A stretch of DNA of 64,000 nt from Stenotrophomonas maltophilia (lineage in GTDB: Bacteria > Pseudomonadota > Gammaproteobacteria > Xanthomonadales > Xanthomonadaceae): assembly GCF_023518235.1 (NCBI RefSeq), contig NZ_CP090423.1:3799001-3863000 (forward strand). The letters run 5' to 3'. Both the position numbers and the translations under genes were made by a program. The notes under the pieces are model-generated. The model was not told where the DNA came from and made no database searches. It was given only the letters and a program-made list of their open reading frames with translations. This document shows, piece by piece, positions 27,353 to 37,277 of this stretch (position 1 is the stretch's first letter; every line of letters begins with the position of its first letter).

Positions 27353-27791
27353 CCGAGGCAACGTCAACGTCAAAAGCGGGTTTCCGGTGGGAGGCGGAAT
27401 GGGTCCGGTGGCGGGGGACGCCGTAAACCCTTCCTTGGGGGCTTGGCCGCGGCATCCATGCCGCGGACACCCCCGCCACCGGACCCACCCCGCCTTCGAC
27501 AGATCTCCGCGGTCTGTAGATCCACGCCATGCGTGGATGCTCTTCGTTCAACTGTCGGAATACTCGATTTCGATGGAGATCCATCCACGCATGGCGTGGA
27601 TCTACCGTGTCGACCAAGGTCGACATCTACCAACAGCCATCGGAATCTGTCAGAGGTGGGGCGGTGTCGGAGCGCGGGGTGTCAGCCGCATGGATGCGGC
27701 TGCCAAGCTTACAGGGACGTACTTGCAGCGTCCCCGCACTCCGACATCGCCCCGCCATCCCACGGAAAGCCCGCTGTAGCTGTTGCTTCGG
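27353..27791. repeat. composite nested palindromic element with embedded SMAG pair
   Basis: The outer ends (about 27353-27392 and 27751-27791) are an imperfect inverted repeat: CCGAGGCAAC...AGCGGGTTTCCGGTGGGA against TCCCACGGAAAGCCCGCT...GTTGCTTCGG. Inside are a 17-bp perfect stem (27401-27417 with 27470-27486) enclosing a CCGCGGCAT palindrome, a SMAG inverted pair (27516-27605), a GTCGAC palindrome (27608-27630) and an imperfect stem (about 27655-27765) holding two further hairpins. The element fills almost all of the 27222-27839 gap. No transposase is present, so it is a non-autonomous repeat. Confidence 0.72.
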
Positions 27792-27839
27792 CTGTTGCTC
27801 TGGCCTGAAGCGGGTGCAGGGTGCAGCCCTGCCGAACCC

Positions 27840-28403
27840 TCACTTCACCCAGCGGTCGATCTCGCCGTGCGCGAACGGTCCCAGCTTCGCCTTCACCATG
27901 CGGCCCTGCGCATCGAACAGCACGCTGTAGGGCAGCAGGCCCTGGGTATTGCCCAGCTGCACACTGGCATCGCGCGGGCCTGGCGTCTCGATCACAATCG
28001 GGTAGTCCACCGGCACCCGTTGCAGGAAGCGGCGCACGTCCTCCGGCGTATCCAGGGCCAGACCCAGCACCTGCACCCCGTCGTCGCCCTGGGCATGGGC
28101 GAAACGGGCCAGTTCAGGCATCTCCTCCACGCACGGCGCGCACCAGCTGGCCCAGACGTTGACCAGCAACGGGCGACCGCTGAAGCGCTGCTGCAGGTCC
28201 AATGGCCGGCCATCGAGGTCGGGCAGCGACAGGGCCGGCATCCAGTCTCCGGCCTGCAGTGGGGGCGGTGCAGGCACGGCCGCAGGTGCAGGCGTTGCGG
28301 CAACCGGGGCCGCCGGGGTGGGGCCCAGCCGGTGCCCGGCCCACAGGCCCAGGCCGGCGGCCAGTACCGCTGTCCACAGCAGCGCTGGCCGTTGCCACTT
28401 CAT
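27840..28403 (-). CDS. TlpA family thiol-disulfide oxidoreductase
   Basis: A 187-residue thioredoxin-fold protein with an N-terminal membrane anchor (LLWTAVLAAGLGLWAG), an Ala/Pro-rich linker and a redoxin domain carrying the CxxC motif in WASWCAPCVEEMP. TlpA-like proteins reduce disulphides in the periplasm, often for cytochrome c maturation, drawing electrons from DsbD. Its ATG overlaps the dsbD stop by four bases, a direct coupling to its likely electron donor. Confidence 0.92.
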   Translation of the reverse strand: MKWQRPALLWTAVLAAGLGLWAGHRLGPTPAAPVAATPAPAAVPAPPPLQAGDWMPALSLPDLDGRPLDLQQRFSGRPLLVNVWASWCAPCVEEMPELARFAHAQGDDGVQVLGLALDTPEDVRRFLQRVPVDYPIVIETPGPRDASVQLGNTQGLLPYSVLFDAQGRMVKAKLGPFAHGEIDRWVK

Positions 28404-30790
28404 CGTGCGGTGCGCAGCAGCGCTTCCTCCACCACCGCCTGGGTCAGCAGGGTCGGCAGCACGGTCGGCGGTGCGCCGGGGCCGTACACCACGTACAGCG
28501 GCACACCCACCGCCTTGTGCTCTTCCAGGAACGTGGTGATCTGCGGGTCGACATTGGTGTAGTCACCGCGCATGTATACCGCGTTGGTGCGCTTGAGCAG
28601 CTCCTTGAACTCCGGGCGCGACAGCACCGCACGCTCGTTGGCCTTGCAGCTGACGCACCAGTCGGCGGTCATGTTGACGAACACCACGCGGTTGTCGGCG
28701 CGCAGGCGGTCCAGCAGTTGCGGGGAGTATTCGACCACGTTGTCGCTGGCCGCCTGCGCCGCCCGCGCCGGTGGTTCCAGCTGGGTCACGCTCCATGCCG
28801 GCACCAGTGCGCCGATCGCCAGCAGCACGCCCAGCAGGGTCACCGCCCGCGACCCGGTCCAGCGGTTGCGTTCGAACAGCCACAGGCCGAAGGCGAACAG
28901 CAGCAGGCCGCCCAGCACCAGCGCCATGCCGTCCACGCCGCGCTGCTTGCCCAGCACCCACAGCAGCCACAGCGCGGTGGCATACATCGGGAAGGCCAGC
29001 ACATGCTTGAGCGTTTCCATCCACGGGCCCGGCTTGGGCAGGCGGCGCGCCAATGCGGGCACGAAGCCGACCAGCAGGAACGGCAACGCCAGGCCCAGGC
29101 CGAGGAACAGGAAGACCGTCATCGCCTTCAGCGGCGGGGCGATGAAAGCGTAGGCAATCGCCCCGCCCATGAACGGGCCGACGCAGGCGCTGCCGACCAC
29201 ACAGGCCAGCGCGCCGGTGAAGAAGTCGCCGGCGGGACCGCTGCGGCTGGCCAGCGACTGGCCCAGATTGCCGATGCCGCCACCGAGGGTGAACACGCCG
29301 GACAGGCTCAGGCCCACCGCGAACATGATGTAGGCCAGCGTGGCCACCACGCCCGGATGCTGCAGCTGGAAGCCGATACCGACCGCGTTGCCGATCGCGC
29401 GCAGGCCAACCATCAACGCGCCGATCACCGCGAACGCGACCAGCACGCCCAGCGTGTACCAGAGCGCGTGGCTGCGTGCGCGCTGCGGGCTTTCGCCGCT
29501 CTGCGCCAGGCTCAGCACCTTCAGCGACAGGATCGGCAGTACGCACGGCATCAGGTTCAGCACCAGGCCACCGGCCAGCGCCAGCAACAGCACCCACACG
29601 AACGAGCGGTCCGGATTCGGCGTGCTCGCCGGTGGGCGCGTGCGCAGGGCGTTGTCACCGCGGGCATCGGCGGCGAACTCATTGCCGGTGCTGGCCCCCG
29701 CAGCGCCGGCGGCAAGCGGAGCGCCGGCATCGGTGTTGGGTACGGTCGGCAGCAGGCGCAGCGTGGTGCCATTGGTGCCTTCGCGCGCCGCTCCGGTGGC
29801 GGCGGGCAACGGGCTGATCACCTCGGTGCGTGGCGGTGCCTGGTCGGCGCTGGCATTGATCTTTCCCGCCGGGATCGGCAGCTTCACCCGCCGCGTCATC
29901 GGCGGATAGCAGATGCCATCGGTCTGGCAGCCCTGGAAGGTCACCACCAGGGTGCTGTCGACCGCCTCGGATACCGTGCGGCGCAGTGGCAGCGGCACTT
30001 CCACCTGGTTGAAATACACCGAGACATCGCCGAAGTGCTCATCGCGATGCGACTGCGCGGCCGGCCAGCGCGGCTTGTCGGCCAGTACGCCGGCGCTGCC
30101 TTCCAGCTTCAGCGAGGTGCGGTCGCGATACAGGTAGTAGCCCGGCGCGGGGCTGAAGCGCAGCAGCAGGGTGTTGCCATCACTGGCGATGGCATCGAAG
30201 CCGAACGCCTGTTCCGACGGCAGCGGCAACGCCTGGCTGTTGCTGGCGGCGCCCGGCAGGCGCAGGCCGCCGCCGTTGCCGGCACCGGCCAGTGGGTTGT
30301 TGAACGGGCTGGCGGCACCGGTACGCGCGGCGGGTGCGGCAGCCTGGGCACCGCCACCGGGCAGGGTGACCTGCACCACGCGCTTCTGCGGTGGGTAACA
30401 GACCCCCGCATCGGCGCAGCCCTGGTAGCGCACTTCCAGGCTGATGGTGCCGGCCGCGTCGGTCGGCGCGCCGGGCAGGGTGGCCAGCAGGCGCTCGCGA
30501 TAGGTTTCAACTTCGCCGAAGAAGTCGTCGTGGTGCTTGTCGCCCTTCGGCATCTGCAACGCGCCGGCGTTGAACGCCGGGTCGGCCTTGACGCTGGTGC
30601 GGTGGCGATACAGGTAGTAGCCCGGTGCGATCTTGAACTGCAGTTGCACCTGGCCGCGCTCGGGGGCGGTGGCGGTCAGCGCGAACGCCTGGTCCACCGG
30701 CAGCAGGTCCTTCTCATCCAGCGCGAACGCCGGCAGCGAGAGCCACAACAGGGCGCACAAGGCAGCGCCACGCGCAAACAGAGTCTTCAA
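28400..30790 (-). CDS. dsbD: protein-disulfide reductase DsbD with duplicated alpha domain
   Basis: DsbD passes electrons from cytosolic thioredoxin to periplasmic thiol proteins. After a signal peptide (1-23), this 796-residue protein has two DsbD-alpha domains: first at about 30-145 with Cys125 and Cys131 (CADAGVCYPP), second at about 190-305 with Cys288 and Cys294 (CQTDGICYPP). Both keep the GYYLYRxRTS phrase. An Ala/Thr linker leads to the eight-helix beta domain (397-660; Cys416 in NLMPCVLP and Cys536 in SACVGP) and the C-terminal thioredoxin-like gamma domain with WCVSC (711-715). E. coli DsbD is about 565 residues with one alpha domain. The gene lies between cutA and tlpA, with four-base overlaps at both ends. 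Confidence 0.96.
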   Translation of the reverse strand: MKTLFARGAALCALLWLSLPAFALDEKDLLPVDQAFALTATAPERGQVQLQFKIAPGYYLYRHRTSVKADPAFNAGALQMPKGDKHHDDFFGEVETYRERLLATLPGAPTDAAGTISLEVRYQGCADAGVCYPPQKRVVQVTLPGGGAQAAAPAARTGAASPFNNPLAGAGNGGGLRLPGAASNSQALPLPSEQAFGFDAIASDGNTLLLRFSPAPGYYLYRDRTSLKLEGSAGVLADKPRWPAAQSHRDEHFGDVSVYFNQVEVPLPLRRTVSEAVDSTLVVTFQGCQTDGICYPPMTRRVKLPIPAGKINASADQAPPRTEVISPLPAATGAAREGTNGTTLRLLPTVPNTDAGAPLAAGAAGASTGNEFAADARGDNALRTRPPASTPNPDRSFVWVLLLALAGGLVLNLMPCVLPILSLKVLSLAQSGESPQRARSHALWYTLGVLVAFAVIGALMVGLRAIGNAVGIGFQLQHPGVVATLAYIMFAVGLSLSGVFTLGGGIGNLGQSLASRSGPAGDFFTGALACVVGSACVGPFMGGAIAYAFIAPPLKAMTVFLFLGLGLALPFLLVGFVPALARRLPKPGPWMETLKHVLAFPMYATALWLLWVLGKQRGVDGMALVLGGLLLFAFGLWLFERNRWTGSRAVTLLGVLLAIGALVPAWSVTQLEPPARAAQAASDNVVEYSPQLLDRLRADNRVVFVNMTADWCVSCKANERAVLSRPEFKELLKRTNAVYMRGDYTNVDPQITTFLEEHKAVGVPLYVVYGPGAPPTVLPTLLTQAVVEEALLRTAR

Positions 30791-31125
30791 TCAGTGTCCT
30801 CCCGGGTCTGTGCCCGGATCCAATCCAGATACGCCGGCAGACCGGCCCGGGTTTCGACCGCGATGCACTCCGGGAGTTCATACGGATGCAGTTCGACGAT
30901 CCGGGCGATTGCGTCATCGACGCGGCTCGCGGTGGTCTTTACCAGCAGCTGCAGCTCGGCGTCGGTGGTGACCTCGCCCTGCCAGCGGTAGGTCGACTGC
31001 GCCCCCTCGAGCCGGGTCACGCATGCGGCCAGGCGCTCGCCGACCAGCGCGTGCGCGATGCGCTCGGCACTGGCCCGGTCCGGGCAGGTGGTCAACAGCA
31101 GCAGGACAGGTTCGACGGTCGACAT
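30787..31125 (-). CDS. cutA: divalent-cation tolerance protein CutA
   Basis: A 112-residue trimeric ferredoxin-like protein. Typical features are LLTTCPDRASAERIAHALVGERLAACV near the N-terminus, STYRWQGEVTTDAELQLLVKT in the middle and ELHPYELPECIA at the end. The name comes from copper sensitivity of E. coli mutants; the biochemical role is unsettled. It is the first gene of the cutA-dsbD-tlpA operon and shares ATGA with dsbD, an association seen in many proteobacteria. Confidence 0.96.
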   Translation of the reverse strand: MSTVEPVLLLLTTCPDRASAERIAHALVGERLAACVTRLEGAQSTYRWQGEVTTDAELQLLVKTTASRVDDAIARIVELHPYELPECIAVETRAGLPAYLDWIRAQTREDTD

Positions 31126-31200
31126 GACCGTCGAGTATAGGGCCCCTGTCCGGCCGGGTCAGGACCGGACAGGGGCGATTGCAACTTCTTGGAGGCGGAC

Positions 31201-32997
31201 TCAGTTGGCCAGCTGGCAGGTGGCCGGCTTGGCCGAAGTGAACAGGCCCGGGGTCGCCCACTCGGGGTGGTCGATGAACGGGTTGCGGTTGCCCTGGAAG
31301 CTGTAGACCACGTCGTTGCGGGCGCGCTCGGCATCATCCGGCGGATCGGACAGGTGCCAATCGATCAGCGTCGACAGCAGGCCCATGTAGGCCGGCGAGC
31401 TGCTGGTCTTGACGATCTTGCTGCGGTCGTCGGTCAGCTCCAGGTCCGGCTCGGATTGGCCGGTTGCCGCGTCCTTGCCGCCCTCATAGCGGATCGCCAT
31501 GTACATCACCGCACGCGCCATATCGCCCTTGCGCTTGCCCCACACCTCGAAGGTGCCGGTGTTGCCGTCCGGCGTGCGCACCCAGTTGGAATTGCCCGGG
31601 TAGCCGCCGCTGCCGCCGCCCTGGCCGTTGTTGGCCTCGGTGGCACGCTCGCCGCAGCCGGCGTCGCACTTGGCGAACGGCTTGTTGCCACGGTCGGCGT
31701 TCCACTGCGCATCGGTCAGGTACAGCATGTGGGTGTCGGTATACGGCGCGTACGGCAGGCCCTTGTCACCGGTGGTGCTGGCAAAGCCCAGCGAGTTCGG
31801 CCAGGTGTGCTCGCGGTTGTACTTCAGGCCACTGCCGCTGCCGGCGCGATCGGTCACCTTGGCGTAGCTGCGGTTGCGGTACGCATCGAGGATCCTGCCA
31901 CTGTTGTTCGGGTCCTCGTCGGCGATCTCCAGGATGGTCCAGGTGCTGGTGCCCGAACCGCTGTACGGGTAGGCGGTGTGGCCCTTGATGGTGGCGTGCA
32001 GCGAGCAGCGCAGCTGGCTCGGGCTGGAGGTGTTCACCTTCGAGTAGTAGCCGGCCGGTACGCCCGGATTGCCAGGGTCGGGGTTGCCGCCGGTGCTGGC
32101 CACGGTGAAGGCGATGCGGCTGTCGGCGGCCGGGTGCGCGCCCTGCAGGTCGCTGATGCGCGCGGCGCGGATGTCGAAGCGGCAGGCTTCACCGGCCACC
32201 AGCGCGGTATTCGTGGACAGCTTCACGCTGCGGCCGCTGGCCGGGAAGGTCAGCGGCACGCTGCCGGAGGTGCCGCAGCTCAGCGCGAAGGCGCCACTGG
32301 CCAGGTTCACCGTCTCGCTGAACACCACTTCCAGATCGGCCGCGGCCGGGAAGGTGCTGCTGCCCTGCGCCGGGGTGGTGGTTGACACCGACGGCGGCGT
32401 GTTCGGGCCCGGGGTGCCGCCGCCGCTGAAGGTCTGGCCGTTGTTGCAGCTGCCGAAGGTCTGCCTGGCCGACTCGGCCCAGGTGAAGTGGGCGTACTGG
32501 CTGCCGCTGCCCGTCAGCTGCAGCGAGGTGCCCGGCGCGGTGCTGTTGGTCTCGGCCACCGGAATGTTCTGGCTGGTCATGCCGGCGGCAGGGCCACCGG
32601 AGGCGGTGATGGCGCCCTCGTAGCTGAGGAACTGGACCACCTTGCCGCTGGCATCGACCAGGGCGATGCCGTCGTTCGGGCCGTTCTGCAGGCCGTTGGT
32701 CGGGTAGCTGACCACGGCGATGCTGGCGCTGCCGCAGCCGGCGGCGCTGCCGGCCGGGACCGGGTTGTTGGCGTAGACCGTGGCGGCCGACGGATTGCTG
32801 CCGTTGTACAGGTACAGGCGGTAGCCGGACAGATCCTCACCGGCGGTGGCCACCACCTCGATCGCTTCGCCGACGTCACCGGCGGCGGTGCTGTCGTCGT
32901 AGTGCAGTTCGTTGATGAAGACCTCGGCCTGGGCCGGCGCGGCGGCCAGCGCCAGCAGGCAGGCGGCGGCAAGCGGGGACAGCAATCGCATCGACAA
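31201..32997 (-). CDS. secreted endonuclease I family protein with lamin-tail and Ig-like domains
   Basis: A 598-residue extracellular nuclease. Signal peptide residues 1-25 (LLALAAAPAQA), a lamin-tail-like domain (EVFINELHYDDSTAAGDVGE), an SbsA-like Ig domain (VSTTTPAQGSSTFPAAADLEV) and then the endonuclease I domain of about 250 residues with its conserved core REHTWPNSLGF, followed by DTHMLYLTDAQWNADRGN. EndA-type enzymes are Mg-dependent DNases, used to digest DNA outside the cell; Cys pairs in the domain fit an oxidised protein. Its promoter must lie in the 350-base gap shared with groES. MSMR allows a second start at the third codon. Confidence 0.93.
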   Translation of the reverse strand: MSMRLLSPLAAACLLALAAAPAQAEVFINELHYDDSTAAGDVGEAIEVVATAGEDLSGYRLYLYNGSNPSAATVYANNPVPAGSAAGCGSASIAVVSYPTNGLQNGPNDGIALVDASGKVVQFLSYEGAITASGGPAAGMTSQNIPVAETNSTAPGTSLQLTGSGSQYAHFTWAESARQTFGSCNNGQTFSGGGTPGPNTPPSVSTTTPAQGSSTFPAAADLEVVFSETVNLASGAFALSCGTSGSVPLTFPASGRSVKLSTNTALVAGEACRFDIRAARISDLQGAHPAADSRIAFTVASTGGNPDPGNPGVPAGYYSKVNTSSPSQLRCSLHATIKGHTAYPYSGSGTSTWTILEIADEDPNNSGRILDAYRNRSYAKVTDRAGSGSGLKYNREHTWPNSLGFASTTGDKGLPYAPYTDTHMLYLTDAQWNADRGNKPFAKCDAGCGERATEANNGQGGGSGGYPGNSNWVRTPDGNTGTFEVWGKRKGDMARAVMYMAIRYEGGKDAATGQSEPDLELTDDRSKIVKTSSSPAYMGLLSTLIDWHLSDPPDDAERARNDVVYSFQGNRNPFIDHPEWATPGLFTSAKPATCQLAN

Positions 32998-33207
32998 CTC
33001 CTTGTGATTGGGAATGCGCGGCCGAGCCTAAGGCCGATCTGGTGACACTTTGTCGTAAATGAACGTCAGATATCTGACAGTGCGACGCTGATCACCAAAA
33101 GTCGAGGGTGTCAGCGCGCGATTCGACGCGCTTCACCGGGCTGAACGTCTTCATGCAGGGCCGCACCGGGCAAGCCTGGCCGCGACGAAATTTTTTCCAG
33201 GATCGCC

Positions 33208-33235
33208 CTTGAAAGGTCCGGGGCCAGCTCCATCT
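33208..33235 (+). promoter_or_regulatory. sigma-32 heat-shock promoter of groESL
   Basis: CTTGAAA, a 13-base spacer and CTCCATCT match the RpoH consensus (CTTGAAA-N11-16-CCCCATNT) at nearly every position. Transcription would begin about seven bases after the -10, giving a 5' leader of roughly 105 bases before groES. Confidence 0.85.
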
Positions 33236-33276
33236 CTGTCCTGCTCCCGATTCGTCGGGCTTTTTCGCGAGCAATG

Positions 33277-33303
33277 CTGGCAGTCACCTGGGGTGAGTGC
33301 TAA
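33277..33303 (+). promoter_or_regulatory. degenerate CIRCE (HrcA operator) in the groESL leader
   Basis: The right half GAGTGCTAA is a perfect CIRCE half-site, and nine bases to its left is CTGGCAGTC, matching TTAGCACTC at six of nine positions, exactly at the canonical N9 spacing. It lies between the sigma-32 promoter and the groES start. HrcA control of groESL is known in Xanthomonas alongside sigma-32; the weak left arm suggests reduced repression here. Confidence 0.65.
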
Positions 33304-33349
33304 CATCGCCAGACTTTTTCAGACCAATCAATAACTTAAGAGGTCTCTC

Positions 33350-33637
33350 ATGAGCATCAAGCCGCTGCACGACCGCGTTGTGGTCAAGCCGATCGAAGCC
33401 GACGAAATCTCCGCCGGCGGCATCGTGATCCCGGATTCGGCCAAGGAAAAGTCCACCAAGGGTGAAGTCGTGGCCGTCGGCCCGGGCAAGCCGCTGGACA
33501 ACGGCAGCGTGCGCGCGCCGTCGCTGAAGGTCGGCGACAAGGTCATCTACGGCCAGTACGCCGGCAGCTCGTACAAGAGCGAAGGCGTCGAGTACAAGGT
33601 CCTGCGCGAAGACGACGTGCTCGCCATCATCGGCTGA
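33350..33637 (+). CDS. groES: co-chaperonin GroES
   Basis: The 95-residue GroES heptamer caps the GroEL folding chamber. It has the mobile loop region [15 protein letters not shown] (20-34) and the characteristic N-terminus [13 protein letters not shown]. The Shine-Dalgarno GAGG precedes the ATG by about 6 bases. Upstream sequences show both sigma-32 and CIRCE control, and groEL follows 83 bases downstream. Confidence 0.99.
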   Translation: MSIKPLHDRVVVKPIEADEISAGGIVIPDSAKEKSTKGEVVAVGPGKPLDNGSVRAPSLKVGDKVIYGQYAGSSYKSEGVEYKVLREDDVLAIIG

Positions 33638-33666
33638 GCCTCGGCGCGACCTGCTTCATCCCCTGA

Positions 33667-35370
<1,704 letters not shown>

Positions 35371-35394
35371 GTTCCCGCGTTGCCGATGCACCAG

Positions 35395-35422
35395 AAACCC
35401 CGCCGCAAGGCGGGGTTTTTTT
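35395..35422 (+). terminator. rho-independent terminator of groESL
   Basis: A GC-rich stem (AAACCCCGCC against GGCGGGGTTT) with a GCAA loop and seven or more T residues, 24 bases after the groEL stop. Confidence 0.92.
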
Positions 35423-35444
35423 GTAGGCGCGCTGGGCAATGCGG

Positions 35445-36608
35445 TCAGCGCACGAACGGCTTGTTCGCCCCGTACTCCCATTCCCACGGCACGCCGGTTT
35501 CACCCAGCACGAAGCGCACCAAGGCCGGGAACGCCGCCTCGGCGCGGACATCGTTGCCCAGGATCACCACGCAGCGCTGGCCCTGTTCGATGCACACCAG
35601 CGTATTGCCCACCGCATCATCATGGCCGCCCTTGTAGAAGCCGGCCCCCTGCGGGCCCTGGAACGTCACCACGCCCAGCCCCGCCGCCAGGTTCCGGTGC
35701 CGTTGTGCAGGCGGCAGCTCTGGCTGCAGGGTGGGGAACTGGCTGGCGGTGGTGATCGGCAGCTGCGGCCGCACCAGCTCCCGGCGCATCGATGCGGACA
35801 GCCCGTCGCCACGCACGTAGCCGGCGGCGAAGCGGGCCATGTCGGCGATGGTGGTATCCATGGACCCTGCCGCACGTACGCGGCTGCGCTCATCGTGCGG
35901 TTCGGTCGCGCCTTCTGCCGTCCAGCCATCGGCCAGGTTGGCGGCGAAATCCTCACGCCACATCATGCTGGTGCGGGTCATGCCGAAGCGGTCGAACACC
36001 TGCCGCTGCATCAATGTGCCGACGTCCTGGCCCAGCCGCCCACGCTCGATCACGAACTGCAACAGGATCAGCCCTTCGCCGGAATAGCCGTAGCGGCTGC
36101 CCGGATCGAAGTGGAACTTCAGGCGGCCATCGGGTTCCAGGAAGCCGAAGTTGGCAAAGCCACTGGAATGGTTGAGCAGCAGGCGCGGGGTGAGCTGGCG
36201 CCAGCGCGCATCATCGGCCAGCACGCGGTAGTCGGCGTACTTCTTCGGCTCGGGCGCATAGTCCGGCAGGGGCTTGTCCAGCGCCGCAGCGATGCTGGCA
36301 TCCAGCTCGATCTTCCTGTTCTGCGCCAGCTGTGCGACCAGGTGGCCGAACGCCATCTTGGTCAGCGACGCGGCATACATCACGGTGTCGGTGCGCAGCG
36401 GCTCGCCTGCGGCATTGCGCTCGCCGTAGGCGGCCACGTGCGCCACCTTGCCGCCATCGATCACCGCCAGCGCCATGCCGCGCGCGTGCGCGGCCCGCAT
36501 CAGCCGCTGAGCTTCGGTGTCGATGCGGGCCGGCGTGGGTACCGGAGGTGGGGCGGCCAGCACGGCCAGCGGGAACAGCGTCAGCAACAACAGGGCAGCA
36601 CGGCGCAT
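35445..36608 (-). CDS. beta-lactamase-related serine hydrolase
   Basis: A 387-residue class C beta-lactamase/DD-peptidase-like serine hydrolase with a Sec signal peptide (MRRAALLLLTLFPLAVLAA). SLTK supplies the nucleophile Ser and general-base Lys; the second conserved element is YSG at GYSGEGLILLQ (a Tyr-x-Asn motif variant, with Gly replacing Asn), and a KGGH motif near the end replaces KTG. Esterase, peptidase and lactamase activities occur in this family; nothing points to resistance specifically. Starts at 36608, since the extension to 36731 lacks leader character. Confidence 0.87.
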   Translation of the reverse strand: MRRAALLLLTLFPLAVLAAPPPVPTPARIDTEAQRLMRAAHARGMALAVIDGGKVAHVAAYGERNAAGEPLRTDTVMYAASLTKMAFGHLVAQLAQNRKIELDASIAAALDKPLPDYAPEPKKYADYRVLADDARWRQLTPRLLLNHSSGFANFGFLEPDGRLKFHFDPGSRYGYSGEGLILLQFVIERGRLGQDVGTLMQRQVFDRFGMTRTSMMWREDFAANLADGWTAEGATEPHDERSRVRAAGSMDTTIADMARFAAGYVRGDGLSASMRRELVRPQLPITTASQFPTLQPELPPAQRHRNLAAGLGVVTFQGPQGAGFYKGGHDDAVGNTLVCIEQGQRCVVILGNDVRAEAAFPALVRFVLGETGVPWEWEYGANKPFVR

Positions 36609-36720
36609 GCGTGGACCTCCTGGCGGGACGTGGCGCGATGCTACCGCAGCTTCGGCTGCGTCCAGACCCTGCGCCAGGTGGGGGCGCCCAGCACGGGCCG
36701 GCGGCAGGCCCCCGCCAGTC

Positions 36721-36759
36721 TTGCCTTCCATCCTGGAATGAATATAATTAGGCGCCTAA
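36721..36759 (+). promoter_or_regulatory. marR promoter with overlapping palindromic operator
   Basis: TTGCCT at 36721-36726 and TATAAT at 36743-36748, 16 bases apart, form a good sigma-70 promoter. A perfect 12-bp palindrome TTAGGCGCCTAA (36748-36759) overlaps the last base of the -10, so a bound dimer would block RNA polymerase. The MarR family gene starts 15 bases later, consistent with autorepression. Confidence 0.65.
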
Positions 36760-36773
36760 GCATAGTGAAAATA

Positions 36774-37277
36774 ATGATGCTTGAAGCAAAACATGGAGCT
36801 CTTCTGGACGAGGCCCGGCGGCGTGGCCACGCCAATGTCGCCCAGCTGCGCCTGTGCTTCCAGCTGCTGTCGCTGTCCTCGGCGATCGATCGCGACTGCG
36901 CCAGCCGGCTCGCGCCGCACGGGCTCAGTGAAGGCCGCTTCATCGTGCTGTTCCTGCTGCACGGTGCCGGTGGCACGCTGCCGCCGCATGAACTGGCCGA
37001 GCGCGCAGGCGTCACCCGCGCCACCATCAGCGGCCTGCTCGATGGCCTGCAGCGCGAAGGGCTGCTGCAACGGCGCAGCGATGCGGAAGATGGCCGTCGC
37101 CTGCAGATCGTGCTGACTGCGCAAGGCCAGCGCCTGGCCGAACGCCTGTTCGAACAGCACAGCAACTGGATCGGTGGCCTGTTCGACGGGCTGGATGCTG
37201 GCGAACAGCAGCAGCTTTCGCAGCTGCTGCACAAGGTCTGGCAGCACACCGATGCGGGTCGGGAGCCGGCAGCATGA
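36774..37277 (+). CDS. MarR family transcriptional regulator
   Basis: A 167-residue winged helix-turn-helix protein with the MarR layout: N-terminal dimerisation helix, LPPHELAERAGVTRATISG as helices 3 and 4 contacting DNA, wing QRRSDAEDGRRLQIVL with the characteristic DxRR of MarR proteins, and C-terminal dimerisation helices. Two successive ATG codons (36774 and 36777) could start it. It overlaps the next gene by four bases and probably controls itself through the palindrome in its promoter. Its inducer is unknown, though phenolic acids are typical for the family. Confidence 0.91.
   Translation: MMLEAKHGALLDEARRRGHANVAQLRLCFQLLSLSSAIDRDCASRLAPHGLSEGRFIVLFLLHGAGGTLPPHELAERAGVTRATISGLLDGLQREGLLQRRSDAEDGRRLQIVLTAQGQRLAERLFEQHSNWIGGLFDGLDAGEQQQLSQLLHKVWQHTDAGREPAA

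Noticed and set aside
27272..27808. A 178-codon plus-strand frame in the composite repeat
   Set aside because: Made almost entirely of palindromes and REP arms; translation is low-complexity; no ribosome-binding site.
28202..30991. A 929-codon plus-strand frame over dsbD
   Set aside because: Antisense shadow of dsbD; translation is repetitive Gln/Arg/His/Ala with no protein signature.
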